A stretch of 39,045 nt of DNA, from the NCBI RefSeq assembly GCF_001598455.1, contig NZ_BCYZ01000042.1:1-39045 (forward strand), in the 5' to 3' direction. The position numbers were made by a program, and so were the translations under genes. Under the pieces are notes generated by a model. The model ran no database searches. It saw only the letters and a list, made by a program, of their open reading frames with translations, and was not told where the DNA came from. Each line of letters opens with the position of its first letter. Position 1 is the stretch's first letter. The stretch is from Sphingomonas pruni NBRC 15498 (GTDB lineage Bacteria > Pseudomonadota > Alphaproteobacteria > Sphingomonadales > Sphingomonadaceae). Below are positions 26,605 to 34,785 of the stretch, piece by piece.

Positions 26605-28290
26605 TCAAGCCAGGGCGCCGGCATGCAGCTGCTTCACCGCATGGTCCACTGCCCGGCACGTCAGCGCCATGAAGGTCAGCGACGGATTGACGCAGGAGAT
26701 CGAGTTCATCTGCGACCCATCGGTCACGAACAGATTGGCCGCGTCATGCGCCTGGTTCCACTTGTTGAGAACCGAGGTGCGCGGATCGTTGCCCATCCGT
26801 GCGCCGCCCATTTCGTGGATCGCCTCGCCGGGAACATGCTCGGATTCGCCGCTGGTCACGTTGACCAGGCCTGCCTGACGCAACATCATCTCTCCCTGCG
26901 TGCGGGCATCCGCCATCATGCGCAGTTCATTGTCCCGGAACGTCACGTCGAAGCGCAATTGCGGAATGCCGAACCGGTCGACCCTGGTGGGATGCAGCGA
27001 GACGCGATTGTCCTCATAGGGCAGGCATTCGCCAAACGCACCGATCGAGAATTTCCACGGATCGTAGCGGCGCATGCCTTCCTTCATCGCCGCGCCGAAG
27101 CCGACCGGCTTGGACGGGCTACGGCTTGCGCCGCCCTGATAGCCATAGCCGCGCTTGAAGCCGACGCCGTCATCCGTGCCGACGTTGCGGAAACGGGGAA
27201 TGTAAATCGCCCCGGGTCGGCGGCCATATTCGATATATTCCGTCATGCCCGGCACCTCGCCGGTGATGTGCGTGCGGAAGATGTGATCCATGACGTAGCG
27301 GCCGAGCGTGCCGCTCGTGTCGAAATAGCTTTTATCCGTTCCCGGCGCGCGGCTGTTCATCAGGATCTGGACCGACGCCATGGCAGACGCGCACAGGAAG
27401 ACGAGGGGGGCCTTCACCACTTCGGCCTGGCCGGTTTTGGCATCGACGAAGCGGACGCCGGTCACGCGCTTGCACTTGGGATCATATTCCAGGTTCGACA
27501 CGACCGCATCGGATCGGATGGTGAGGCGGCCGGTCGCGCGCGCCGCCGGCAGCGTGACGGCCTGGGTCGAGAAATAAGCGCCGAACGAGCAGCCGTTGGA
27601 GCATTGGTCCCGGAACTGGCATTTGCTGCGATTCTGCTCGGGCTTGTCCTCGGTCATGTTCGAGAGCCGGGCGTTGATCAGCTTCCGGCCGGGGAACGCG
27701 CTTTCCAATCGGCCCTTCACCCATTTTTCGGCCACGTTCATCGGCATCGGCGGCTGGAACTCGCTGTCGGGCAGATAAGGCAGGTTCTCGCGCGAGCCGG
27801 ACACGCCGATATATTTCTCGACATAGGAGTACCAGGGCGCGACATCGTCATAGCGGATCGGCCAATCGCCGCCGATCCCCTCACGCTTGTTGGCCTCGAA
27901 ATCGGCCGCGCTCCAGCGGAAGCACCAGCGGCCCCAGATCAGCGACTTGCCGCCGACCGCCGCCGGCCGGATCCAGCGGAACTTGCTTCCCTCGTCGGTG
28001 ACATAGGGGTTCAGCCGGTCGTCATTGTAGAATTGCAGGTTGCTGGTCGACAGATAGCCGTATTTGGCGATGAAATAATCGCTCTCGACGATTGCCTTGG
28101 GGACGTCGCCCCGGGCAGGGAGCTCGAAGGCCGGCTTGCCGTCATAGGGATAGCCCGACTGATGTTCGACCATGAAGCCGCGGTCGAGCATCAGGACGCG
28201 CAGGCCCTTCTCGGTCAGTTGCTTTGCGGCGAACCCGCCGCTGATCCCCGAACCGATGACGATGGCGTCGTATTTGCTGGTGGATGCCAT
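26605..28290 (-). CDS. GMC family FAD-dependent sugar dehydrogenase, large subunit (glucoside 3-dehydrogenase type)
   Basis: Flavoprotein of 561 residues in the glucose-methanol-choline family, nearest to pyranose oxidase and the large subunits of membrane sugar dehydrogenases. GSGISGG at 13-19 binds FAD; the catalytic pair is H492 in IHEMGGARMG and N535 in NPSLTFMAL. Cysteines C224, C230 and C234 (CQFRDQCSNGC) sit where related FAD-dependent glucose dehydrogenases hold an iron-sulfur cluster; this is a suggestion only. There is no signal peptide; in this enzyme class the large subunit is carried out by the Tat signal of the small subunit, and such a small subunit is encoded two genes upstream. 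Likely reaction: oxidation of a glycoside or sugar C3 hydroxyl, passing electrons to the cytochrome c of the same operon. Confidence 0.9.
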   Translation of the reverse strand: MASTSKYDAIVIGSGISGGFAAKQLTEKGLRVLMLDRGFMVEHQSGYPYDGKPAFELPARGDVPKAIVESDYFIAKYGYLSTSNLQFYNDDRLNPYVTDEGSKFRWIRPAAVGGKSLIWGRWCFRWSAADFEANKREGIGGDWPIRYDDVAPWYSYVEKYIGVSGSRENLPYLPDSEFQPPMPMNVAEKWVKGRLESAFPGRKLINARLSNMTEDKPEQNRSKCQFRDQCSNGCSFGAYFSTQAVTLPAARATGRLTIRSDAVVSNLEYDPKCKRVTGVRFVDAKTGQAEVVKAPLVFLCASAMASVQILMNSRAPGTDKSYFDTSGTLGRYVMDHIFRTHITGEVPGMTEYIEYGRRPGAIYIPRFRNVGTDDGVGFKRGYGYQGGASRSPSKPVGFGAAMKEGMRRYDPWKFSIGAFGECLPYEDNRVSLHPTRVDRFGIPQLRFDVTFRDNELRMMADARTQGEMMLRQAGLVNVTSGESEHVPGEAIHEMGGARMGNDPRTSVLNKWNQAHDAANLFVTDGSQMNSISCVNPSLTFMALTCRAVDHAVKQLHAGALA

Positions 28291-28314
28291 GGGTAGATGC
28301 CTTGAAGAGGGGGA

Positions 28315-29151
28315 TCAGAAGCGCGGCGCGCGCAGATTCCTGAAGCTGGTGGTGATGTCCGGCAGATAGGGGGCGGGTGCTTCGTCATTCTCGACATAGA
28401 AATGGCGGACGTCCGATGCGCCGGGCAGCTTGAACAGCCCCGCGAAATCGATCGTGCCGGTGCCGACGGCGGTCATCGTCTTGTCCGCCCGCATGTCCTT
28501 GACGTGGAAGGCGTAGAGGCGGCTGCCGAGCCGCGTGATGAGCTTGCTGGCATCCTCGCCGGCGTGAACCGCCCAATAGAGGTCGAGCTCCAGCTTCACC
28601 AACGACGGGTCGGTGCCTCCGACCAGGCGATCATAGAGCGAAGTGCCGCCGAAGCTGGTGGTGAACTCGAAATCGTGATTGTGATAAGCAAGGCCGAGCC
28701 CCGCATCGCGCGCCTGCTTGGCGAACCGGTTCATATTCTCCACCACGCCGCCGAACCCGGCGTCGGTGCGAAGCTCAGGGGGCAGCCAGGGCATGACGAT
28801 CGTATCGGCGCCCAGCGTCTTCGCCATCTTCGCGGCATCGGCGAATTTGGTCAGCAGCATGTCATAGGACACGTGAAGCGACGGCGCGGACAGCTGCAGC
28901 CGGTCCATCGTCCGGCGCAGCAGCGCGTGGTCCATGCTGTCGTAATTGCCGCCGCCGAACTCGACCTCGCGATAGCCGATACGGGCGACCTTCTCGAGCG
29001 TCCCGACCGGGTCGCTCTGGAAGATTTCGCGTACCGTATAGAGCTGCAACCCGACCTTGCGGACCTGCGCGGCGCGCGCGAGACCCGCGATGCTGCTTGC
29101 CGCCATTATCGTGCCCATGCTCACAACGAAGGTGCGTCGATCGATCGTCAT
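28315..29151 (-). CDS. Tat-exported TIM-barrel sugar isomerase/epimerase
   Basis: AP-endonuclease-2/xylose-isomerase-like TIM barrel of 278 residues. The N terminus DRRTFVVSMGTIMAASSIAGLARA is a Tat signal, so the protein is periplasmic, which is uncommon for a family best known from cytosolic sugar isomerases. Probable metal ligands are E162 (YHNHDFEF), D190 (LELDLYW), H216 (FHVKD) and E254 (YVENDE), all in the order expected for an active divalent-metal site. Its ATG overlaps the stop of the small-subunit gene (ATGA), and the GMC gene follows 24 bp later. Context suggests it isomerises, epimerises or eliminates a 3-keto sugar in the periplasm. Reaction not determined. Confidence 0.85.
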   Translation of the reverse strand: MTIDRRTFVVSMGTIMAASSIAGLARAAQVRKVGLQLYTVREIFQSDPVGTLEKVARIGYREVEFGGGNYDSMDHALLRRTMDRLQLSAPSLHVSYDMLLTKFADAAKMAKTLGADTIVMPWLPPELRTDAGFGGVVENMNRFAKQARDAGLGLAYHNHDFEFTTSFGGTSLYDRLVGGTDPSLVKLELDLYWAVHAGEDASKLITRLGSRLYAFHVKDMRADKTMTAVGTGTIDFAGLFKLPGASDVRHFYVENDEAPAPYLPDITTSFRNLRAPRF

Positions 29152-29717
29152 GCCGTGTAGACCTTGTTGACGTTGGAATAGAGATAGTCGCCGTGATATT
29201 CGCCGGGGACGGGCAGATATTCCTGCTCCTGCGTCATCCCGATTTCGGACGTGTAATATCCGGTGATCACGAGCTGCCGGAACGCCACGAAGAAGGGAGC
29301 GCCGTCGGCGAATTGCGCGTTCATCGCGGCCGTGAGCAGCGCGTCGAGTTGCTCGGGCGTCGCCTGGGCGGTCGGCACCTTATAGTCCTGAATACACTTG
29401 GCCTCGATCGCGTCGAGTCCGGCCAGGATCGGAATCCTCTCCTGGGGAAGCGCCCAATCGGCGAGCAGCTTTTCGATATAGTCGGGCACGCCCGCCTTGA
29501 TCGCGCCGGGCGTATCGGTCGTCGGAATGACACGTTCGCTTAGTTGCGTCATCAGCGCGCGTTGCGGCGCGGTGAAGACCTGCACGCTTGGCGGCCCTTC
29601 GCTGATGACGGGACGCGAATCCTTTCCGACCAGCCCGGCCGCGCGCGCGATCGGCGCGAACAGCGGAGCGCCGAACAAGGCGGCCATGCCGGCAAGGGCG
29701 GTTCTACGGTCTATCAT
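29148..29717 (-). CDS. Gluconate 2-dehydrogenase subunit 3-like protein, Tat signal
   Basis: Small subunit of 189 residues of a periplasmic FAD sugar dehydrogenase (gluconate 2-dehydrogenase subunit 3 family). IDRRTALAGMAALFGAPLFAPIARA is a Tat signal. The mature part shows FTAPQRALMTQLSERVIPTTDTPGAIKAGVPDYIEKLLADW, the family's characteristic start, then FFVAFRQLVITGYYTSEIGM. In known complexes this subunit carries the large flavoprotein across the membrane and is needed for its stability. Here the matching large subunit is the GMC protein at 26605-28290, separated by the TIM barrel whose start overlaps this stop. Confidence 0.88.
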   Translation of the reverse strand: MIDRRTALAGMAALFGAPLFAPIARAAGLVGKDSRPVISEGPPSVQVFTAPQRALMTQLSERVIPTTDTPGAIKAGVPDYIEKLLADWALPQERIPILAGLDAIEAKCIQDYKVPTAQATPEQLDALLTAAMNAQFADGAPFFVAFRQLVITGYYTSEIGMTQEQEYLPVPGEYHGDYLYSNVNKVYTA

Positions 29718-29757
29718 TGTGGGCCTCCGGGCCGATGCGAGATCTGGGTGTCGCTCT

Positions 29758-30681
29758 TCATGCCGCGTCGATCTCCCGATAGGCGGCGATCAGCCGGTCT
29801 TCCCCCGCGCGGCCGGCGAGCGAGTTGCCATGCTCCATGCCGATCACGCCGTCGTACCGGCGCCCTTTCAGCCAGCGGACGATGTTGTGGTGGTTGATCT
29901 CGCCGGTGCTCGGCTCCAGCCGGCCCGGGTTGTCGCCGAACTGGATATAGGCGATCTCGCTCCAGCAGGTTTCGAGCGTCGGGATCAAATTCCCCGCCTG
30001 AATCTGGGCATGATAGAGATCGGCAAGCACCTTGACCGCCGGATTGGCGACGCCCGTGGCGATCGCATAACCCTGCGGGATCGTGCGCATGAAGATGTTG
30101 GGGTGGTTGGTGATCGTGTTGAGCGGTTCCATCACCAGGATCAGCCCGTTTTGGGCGGCGATATCGCCCGCGCGCCGCATCACCTCGATGATCCGCGCGG
30201 TCTGAATGTCGACCGGCACCTTGGGATCCATGAAACCGGTGACGACGGTCATCCACTTCGCGTCGATCCGCTTGGCGACATCGACGGAGCGGCGGATGTC
30301 GGCGAGCATGGCATCCTGCTCGGCGCGGTCGCCCGAGCCCAGCAGCGGCCGATACTGACCCCATTTCGGCATGCTCGCGACCAGCACGCCCATCGTCATG
30401 CCGCGCTGCCGCAGCGCCTTGCCCATGGCTTCCTGCTCGGCGACGGGCCGCGCGGCGGCCTCATTGTCTTCCCAGGCGGTGAAGCCCTGATCGGCGGCAT
30501 AGGCGATCTGCTCGATCAGGCCGCCCCGGCTGGCGAAGCTGCCTTCGTGCGGCGCGAACTTGAGGGCGAAGCGCGCGGCGTTTCGCGATGTCCCGGCCGC
30601 ACGCGCATAGCTCGCCGCGCCGAGCCCCGCCAGGGTCCCGGCCAGGACGGAGCGGCGGGAGGGTGTCAGGTGTCGCGGCAT
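29758..30681 (-). CDS. Tat-exported hydroxypyruvate isomerase-like TIM barrel
   Basis: TIM-barrel isomerase of 307 residues related to hydroxypyruvate isomerase (Hyi) and other xylose-isomerase-like enzymes. The N terminus SRRSVLAGTLAGLGAASYARA is a Tat signal, giving a second periplasmic member of this fold in the operon. Visible family elements are LILVMEPLNTITNHPNIFM (first metal Glu), the conserved LYHAQIQAGNLI stretch, YIQFGDNPGRLEPSTGEINHHNI and the final GVIGMEHGNS with the last Glu. It starts 16 bp after the cytochrome c stop and ends 40 bp before subunit 3. A true hydroxypyruvate reaction is unlikely in the periplasm; a role on an oxidised sugar is more plausible from context. Confidence 0.83.
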   Translation of the reverse strand: MPRHLTPSRRSVLAGTLAGLGAASYARAAGTSRNAARFALKFAPHEGSFASRGGLIEQIAYAADQGFTAWEDNEAAARPVAEQEAMGKALRQRGMTMGVLVASMPKWGQYRPLLGSGDRAEQDAMLADIRRSVDVAKRIDAKWMTVVTGFMDPKVPVDIQTARIIEVMRRAGDIAAQNGLILVMEPLNTITNHPNIFMRTIPQGYAIATGVANPAVKVLADLYHAQIQAGNLIPTLETCWSEIAYIQFGDNPGRLEPSTGEINHHNIVRWLKGRRYDGVIGMEHGNSLAGRAGEDRLIAAYREIDAA

Positions 30682-30697
30682 CTTTTCTATCCTCCGC

Positions 30698-31084
30698 CTA
30701 TTTGGCCGTTGCCGTCGTCAGATAGGCGATCACCGCAGCGCGCTTGGCCGGATCGGAGACGCTGATCGGCATCTTCGTGCCCGGAACCTTCTTCATCGGT
30801 GCGGCCAGGAATTGGTCGAGCGTCTTGGCATCCCATGTCAGGCCCGACCCCTTCATCGCGGCCGAATAGCTGAAGCCCGGAACGGACCCGGCACGTCGGC
30901 CGATCAGGCCGGAGAGATTGGGGCCGATTCCGTTGCGGCCGCCCTTGGTGACCGTATGACAGGCCGTGCACATGCCGAAGGCCTGGGCACCCGCCGGAGT
31001 GCTTTGCGCGCCGGACGGTACCGCGAAGACCGCGATGGCTGCCATCAGAGCAGGGGCAGCGGCCAGGCTGTAGATCGACTTCAT
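30698..31084 (-). CDS. Periplasmic c-type cytochrome
   Basis: Monohaem class I cytochrome c of 128 residues. A Sec signal (MKSIYSLAAAPALMAAIAVFAVPSGAQ) is followed by the haem site C39-C42-H43 (CTACH), IGPNLSGLIGRRAGSVPGFSYSAAM, and the distal ligand M105 in PGTKMPI. The layout is that of small c2/c552-type electron carriers. The start is the ATG at 31084, which overlaps the preceding stop (TGATG) and follows AGGAGAG; a TTG one codon earlier is less likely. It is the natural electron acceptor for the GMC dehydrogenase and would pass electrons to the respiratory chain. Confidence 0.92.
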   Translation of the reverse strand: MKSIYSLAAAPALMAAIAVFAVPSGAQSTPAGAQAFGMCTACHTVTKGGRNGIGPNLSGLIGRRAGSVPGFSYSAAMKGSGLTWDAKTLDQFLAAPMKKVPGTKMPISVSDPAKRAAVIAYLTTATAK

Positions 31085-32181
31085 CAATGCTCTCCTGGAG
31101 ATAGGGTCCCGGTGACGGTCGCCGCTTGCGGATCGAGGCCCATCAGCGCGCGATTGGCGCTGCGGTCGGTGCCGCTCGACGCGAAATCATCGAAGGCATG
31201 GGGAGTGACCCGGATGATATGGTTCTTGATGAACGGCGCACCCTCGCGGGCCCCGTCTTCGGGATGCTTGAGCGCGCATTCCCATTCGAGCACGGCCCAA
31301 CCCGCAAAGTCGTAGGCCGCCATTTTCGAGAAGATCGCGCCGAAGTCGATCTGGCCGTCGCCCAGCGAGCGGAAGCGGCCGGGGCGGTCCACCCAATTCT
31401 GATAGCCGCCATAGACGCCGGATCGCCCGTTCGGCCGGAACTCCGCATCCTTGACGTGGAAGCAACTGATCCGCTCGTGATAGATGTCGAGAAAGGCGAG
31501 ATAGTCGAGTTGCTGCAGCACGAAATGGCTGGGATCGTAAAGGATCCGGGCGCGCGGATGCTGGTCGACGGTGTCGAGGAACCGCTCGAAGGTTACGCCG
31601 TCGTGCAGATCCTCCCCCGGATGGATTTCGAAGGCGCAATCGACGCCGCAATCCTCGAATATGTCGAGGATCGGCCGCCAGCGCTTGCCGAGCTCGGCGA
31701 ACGCCTCGTCGATCAGCCCGGCGGGGCGTTGCGGCCAGGGATAGAAATAGGGCCAGGCCAGCGCGCCCGAGAAGGTCGCATGCGCGTCGAGCCCCAGCCG
31801 TTGGCTGGCCCGCGCGGCGAGCTTCACCTGCTCGACCGCCCAGGCCTGGCGCTCGGCCGGCTTGCCGCGCACCTGCTCGGCGGCGAATCCGTCGAACAGA
31901 CTGTCATAGGCAGGATGGACCGCCACCAGCTGGCCCTGGAGGTGCGTGGAAAGCTCGCTCGCCACGATGCCGTGCTTGTCGAGCGTGGCGCGGAGATCGT
32001 CGCAATAGGCCTGGCTCTCCGCTGCCGTCGCGAGGTCGATCAATTGCGGCGTGCAGGGGATCTGGACCGCCACGAATCCAAGCCCGGCAGCCCATTCCGC
32101 CAGATGATCCAGCGTGTCGAACGGCGGCTGATCGGACAGGAACTGGGCCAGGAAGATGCCGGGCCCCTTGATCGTCTTCAT
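31084..32181 (-). CDS. Cytosolic TIM-barrel sugar isomerase/epimerase
   Basis: Xylose-isomerase-like TIM barrel of 365 residues without a signal peptide. Probable metal ligands are E185 (CAFEIHPGED), D216 (ILYDPSHF), H242 (CFHVKDAEF) and E299 or E301 (VLEWECAL). The ATG at 32181 follows GGAGA and overlaps the Gfo/Idh stop (ATGA); its own stop overlaps the cytochrome start. Members of this group next to Gfo/Idh oxidoreductases include epimerases of 3-keto sugars (for example the E. coli ycj cluster, from memory). It probably works with the neighbouring oxidoreductase on the imported keto sugar, in the cytoplasm. Confidence 0.87.
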   Translation of the reverse strand: MKTIKGPGIFLAQFLSDQPPFDTLDHLAEWAAGLGFVAVQIPCTPQLIDLATAAESQAYCDDLRATLDKHGIVASELSTHLQGQLVAVHPAYDSLFDGFAAEQVRGKPAERQAWAVEQVKLAARASQRLGLDAHATFSGALAWPYFYPWPQRPAGLIDEAFAELGKRWRPILDIFEDCGVDCAFEIHPGEDLHDGVTFERFLDTVDQHPRARILYDPSHFVLQQLDYLAFLDIYHERISCFHVKDAEFRPNGRSGVYGGYQNWVDRPGRFRSLGDGQIDFGAIFSKMAAYDFAGWAVLEWECALKHPEDGAREGAPFIKNHIIRVTPHAFDDFASSGTDRSANRALMGLDPQAATVTGTLSPGEH

Positions 32182-33317
32182 CGTGCATCTCCGGGGACGG
32201 ACATCCAGGCGCGGGCTTCGTTCGAGCGGATCGCGCAATCGATGAAACGCGCGGACCGCAGGCCGTCGTCGATGCCGGGCAGGAGACCGTTCCTGTCGTC
32301 CGCGCCGTCGATCATGTCGGCGAAATCCCGGTAGAGCGTCGCAAATGCCTCGATGAAACCCTCCGGATGTCCGCTCGGCAACCGGGTTGCCCCTTGCGCA
32401 GCCGAATGCAGGCCCGGCCCTCCGGCATGGATGATCTCGGTCCGCGAGTCCGGCCAGCGCAGGATCAGGTCGCCTGGCGCGTCATGGCACCATTCGAGGC
32501 CGCCTTTCTCGCCATAGATGCGCAGGCGCAGCCCGTTGCGTTCTCCCGTGGCGATCTGCGAGGCGGTCAGGACGCCGGGTACGCCACCGGTAAAGTGCAA
32601 CAGGACGTTGCAGTCGTCGTCGAGCTGCCGCCCTGCGACCACGCGGGGAAGGTCCGCGATCAGTTCCATGGCGCGCAGGCCGCTGACATATTCCGCGAGC
32701 TGGAAGGCGTGGACGCCGATATCGCCGATGGCGCCGCCCGTGCCGGCCCGGGCGGGATTCGTCCGCCAGCTCGCCTGGAGATTGTCGCCTTCGATGCGCT
32801 CCGACAGCCACCCTTGCGGATAGTCGACCATGATCTTGCGCACCCGGCCGATCGCGCCGTCGGCGATCCGCGCCCGCGCCTCGCGGATCATCGCATAGCC
32901 GGTATAGGTGTAGGTGAGCGCGAAGGGGCGGCCCGATCGCGCGACGATCGGAGCCAGCGCCTCGGCCTCGGCCAGGGTCGCGGTCATGGGCTTGTCGCAG
33001 ATCACCGGGAGACCGGCTTCCAGCGCCGCCTTGGCGATCGCGAAATGGCTGTCGTTCGGCGTCGCGATGGCGATCGCCTGCACGCCGTCGTCGCGTCCGC
33101 GCTCGCCCGCGATCAAACCCTCGATGCCGTCATAGGCCCGCTCTTCCGCGAGACCCCATCGGGCGGCCTGCTGGCGAGACTTCTCCAGTGTCCGGCTGAA
33201 GGCGCCGGCAGCCAGTACGAAGCGCGCGTCGAGGCAAGCGGCCATACGATGCACCGGGCCGATGAAGCTGCCTGGGCCGCCGCCGACCAATCCGAGCCTG
33301 AGAATTTTCTGGGTCAT
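32178..33317 (-). CDS. Gfo/Idh/MocA family oxidoreductase
   Basis: NAD(P)-dependent sugar oxidoreductase of 379 residues. The N-terminal Rossmann fold has LGLVGGGPGSFIGPVHR (8-24); the usual EKP motif appears as D108-K109-P110, and GDIGVHAFQLAEY supplies D199 and H203, the usual catalytic pair of the C-terminal domain. No signal is present, so it is cytoplasmic. I take the ATG at 33317, where homology to the family begins; open frame further upstream only shadows the transporter gene. It starts 20 bp after the transporter stop and overlaps the next TIM barrel by ATGA. In this context it may reduce a 3-keto sugar back to the hydroxyl form (ThuB-like role), or oxidise a sugar; direction unknown. 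Confidence 0.9.
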   Translation of the reverse strand: MTQKILRLGLVGGGPGSFIGPVHRMAACLDARFVLAAGAFSRTLEKSRQQAARWGLAEERAYDGIEGLIAGERGRDDGVQAIAIATPNDSHFAIAKAALEAGLPVICDKPMTATLAEAEALAPIVARSGRPFALTYTYTGYAMIREARARIADGAIGRVRKIMVDYPQGWLSERIEGDNLQASWRTNPARAGTGGAIGDIGVHAFQLAEYVSGLRAMELIADLPRVVAGRQLDDDCNVLLHFTGGVPGVLTASQIATGERNGLRLRIYGEKGGLEWCHDAPGDLILRWPDSRTEIIHAGGPGLHSAAQGATRLPSGHPEGFIEAFATLYRDFADMIDGADDRNGLLPGIDDGLRSARFIDCAIRSNEARAWMSVPGDAR

Positions 33318-33337
33318 CGAAAATCCGTCCCGGACCG

Positions 33338-34594
33338 TCAGGGGAGCACGGGCGCGGCCGCGCCGGACTGCTCGTCCTGGGGTGGAGCCAGCTTCTCGCG
33401 GAAGGCGAGGGCGAAGAGTACCATCGCGACGAAGGCGATCACCGCCGGCACCATCCAGATCGCGCGCCAGTCGTGACTGCCGTCGGCATTGGCGTTCAGG
33501 CCGTAGACCAAGCCGGCGATATTGGAGCCGATCACGATGCCGATGCCCTGAGTGATCAGGTTGAAGAAGGATTGCGCGCGGGATCGAGCCTCGGCGTCGA
33601 ACTTGCGATCGACATAGATCTGCCCCGACACGATCAGGAAGTCGTAGCAGATGCCGTGGATGATGATGCCGAGCAGCACCATCGGCATGATCGCGGTCGA
33701 GCCCTGGTAGCCGAATCCGAACAACAGGAAGCGAACCGCCCAGGCGCCCATTCCGACCACCAGCACCCATTTGATGCCCAGCCGGAGGAGCACGAACGGC
33801 AGGCTGACCAGGATCAGGGACTCGAAGATCTGCCCCGCCGTTTGGATGCCGGTCGCCTCGATCCGCGTCCCGAACAATGTCAGGTGCAGGTCCTTGTCGG
33901 CGAAGAAGGTGTTGCCATAGGCATCGTAGAAGCTTCTCGGCGTCATCAGCGCCAGGGTGCAGGCGATGAAGACCCAGAACGCCGCCTCGCGATGGCGCAG
34001 GATGACGTCCAGTCCCAGCACCGCCGAAGGGCTGACGATCCGCCCGCGGGCGCGCGGCGGGGTGTTCGGCAGGGTGAGGGCATAGAGGCCGAGTGCGATA
34101 TAGACGATCGCCGCCATCCGCATCGGCAGAGCGGTTTGCGCCGCTCCGGCGATCACGCCGACCAGCAGGCCTGCCACGATCCAGCCGATCGTGCCCCACA
34201 CCCGGACGCCCGGAAACTCCTTGGCGATATCGGTCATCGAGTTGAACGCGATCGCGGTCGCGAGGGGAATGGTCGATGCGTAGAACAGGAAATGGAGCAG
34301 GCAGCCGAACAGGAAGAGCGACGGCGAAGTCTGGATGGTGGACAGCCAGAATAGCGCGACGCCCGCGCAGATCGACAGGATGCTCAACAGCTTCTCGGCC
34401 GCCATGAAGCGGTCCGCGATCATCCCGACGAACAAAGTGGAGGCGATCGTCGCGATACCGACCATGCCATAGGCAGCGCCGATGATCGTGTCGAAATGCA
34501 GGCCCTTGCTCATATAAGTGCTGAGCGGAACGAGCCAGACGCCCCACGCGAAATATTGCGCGAACATCATGATCGACAGCCGCAATTTGACCAT
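33338..34594 (-). CDS. MFS transporter, nucleoside:H+ symporter (NupG-like) type
   Basis: Membrane carrier of 418 residues with about twelve helices. LRLSIMMFAQYFAWGVWLVPLSTYM, GMIADRFMAAEKLLSI and the long C-terminal segment LLGIIIHGICYDFLIVSGQIYVD are typical of the NupG/XapB nucleoside symporter family. In many bacteria members of this family sit next to sugar isomerase and oxidoreductase genes and are believed to carry sugars. The ATG at 34594 follows AAGGGG by nine bases. It is the first gene of the leftward operon, under the probable LacI operator, and likely imports the keto sugar or the monosaccharide released by the DUF1080 protein. Confidence 0.88.
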   Translation of the reverse strand: MVKLRLSIMMFAQYFAWGVWLVPLSTYMSKGLHFDTIIGAAYGMVGIATIASTLFVGMIADRFMAAEKLLSILSICAGVALFWLSTIQTSPSLFLFGCLLHFLFYASTIPLATAIAFNSMTDIAKEFPGVRVWGTIGWIVAGLLVGVIAGAAQTALPMRMAAIVYIALGLYALTLPNTPPRARGRIVSPSAVLGLDVILRHREAAFWVFIACTLALMTPRSFYDAYGNTFFADKDLHLTLFGTRIEATGIQTAGQIFESLILVSLPFVLLRLGIKWVLVVGMGAWAVRFLLFGFGYQGSTAIMPMVLLGIIIHGICYDFLIVSGQIYVDRKFDAEARSRAQSFFNLITQGIGIVIGSNIAGLVYGLNANADGSHDWRAIWMVPAVIAFVAMVLFALAFREKLAPPQDEQSGAAAPVLP

Positions 34595-34612
34595 GTGCAG
34601 CACCCCTTCAGA

Positions 34613-34631
34613 GCCAAGGCATGACCTTGGC
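34613..34631 (-). promoter_or_regulatory. Inverted repeat in the leader of the region C operon
   Basis: GCCAAGG (34613-34619) and CCTTGGC (34625-34631) form a perfect seven-pair inverted repeat with a five-base centre, 19 bp before the transporter start. It may be an mRNA leader hairpin or a second protein site. No riboswitch family is recognised. Confidence 0.4.
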
Positions 34632-34731
34632 GACCTCTCACCCGGCAGGAATCTGGCGATTAGAGAAAAACGCCACCCGTTACCGTCACTTGCCTCGATC
34701 TTCGCCGAGTCCTCGATTAGGTAAAACAATC

Positions 34732-34747
34732 ATGAGATCGATCTCAT
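34732..34747. promoter_or_regulatory. Perfect 16-bp palindrome, probable LacI-type operator
   Basis: ATGAGATCGATCTCAT is a perfect palindrome centred on CG, the standard architecture of LacI-family operators. It lies 39 bp from the stop of the LacI-type gene and 138 bp upstream of the first gene of the operon that this regulator should control. On the leftward strand TTGCAA overlaps its upstream edge and could be part of a -35 element. Confidence 0.6.
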
Positions 34748-34785
34748 TGCAAGCGCAAAAATCTGACGGGGGCATGCGCGCTGGG

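Noticed and set aside
26623..28296. 557-codon open frame antisense to the GMC gene
   Set aside because: Exactly mirrors the GMC gene; Arg/His/Asp-rich product without domains.
33318..34547. Fusion of the Gfo/Idh protein with an upstream domain
   Set aside because: The extra frame is the out-of-frame shadow of the NupG-like transporter gene. The Rossmann fold starts cleanly at the ATG 33317.
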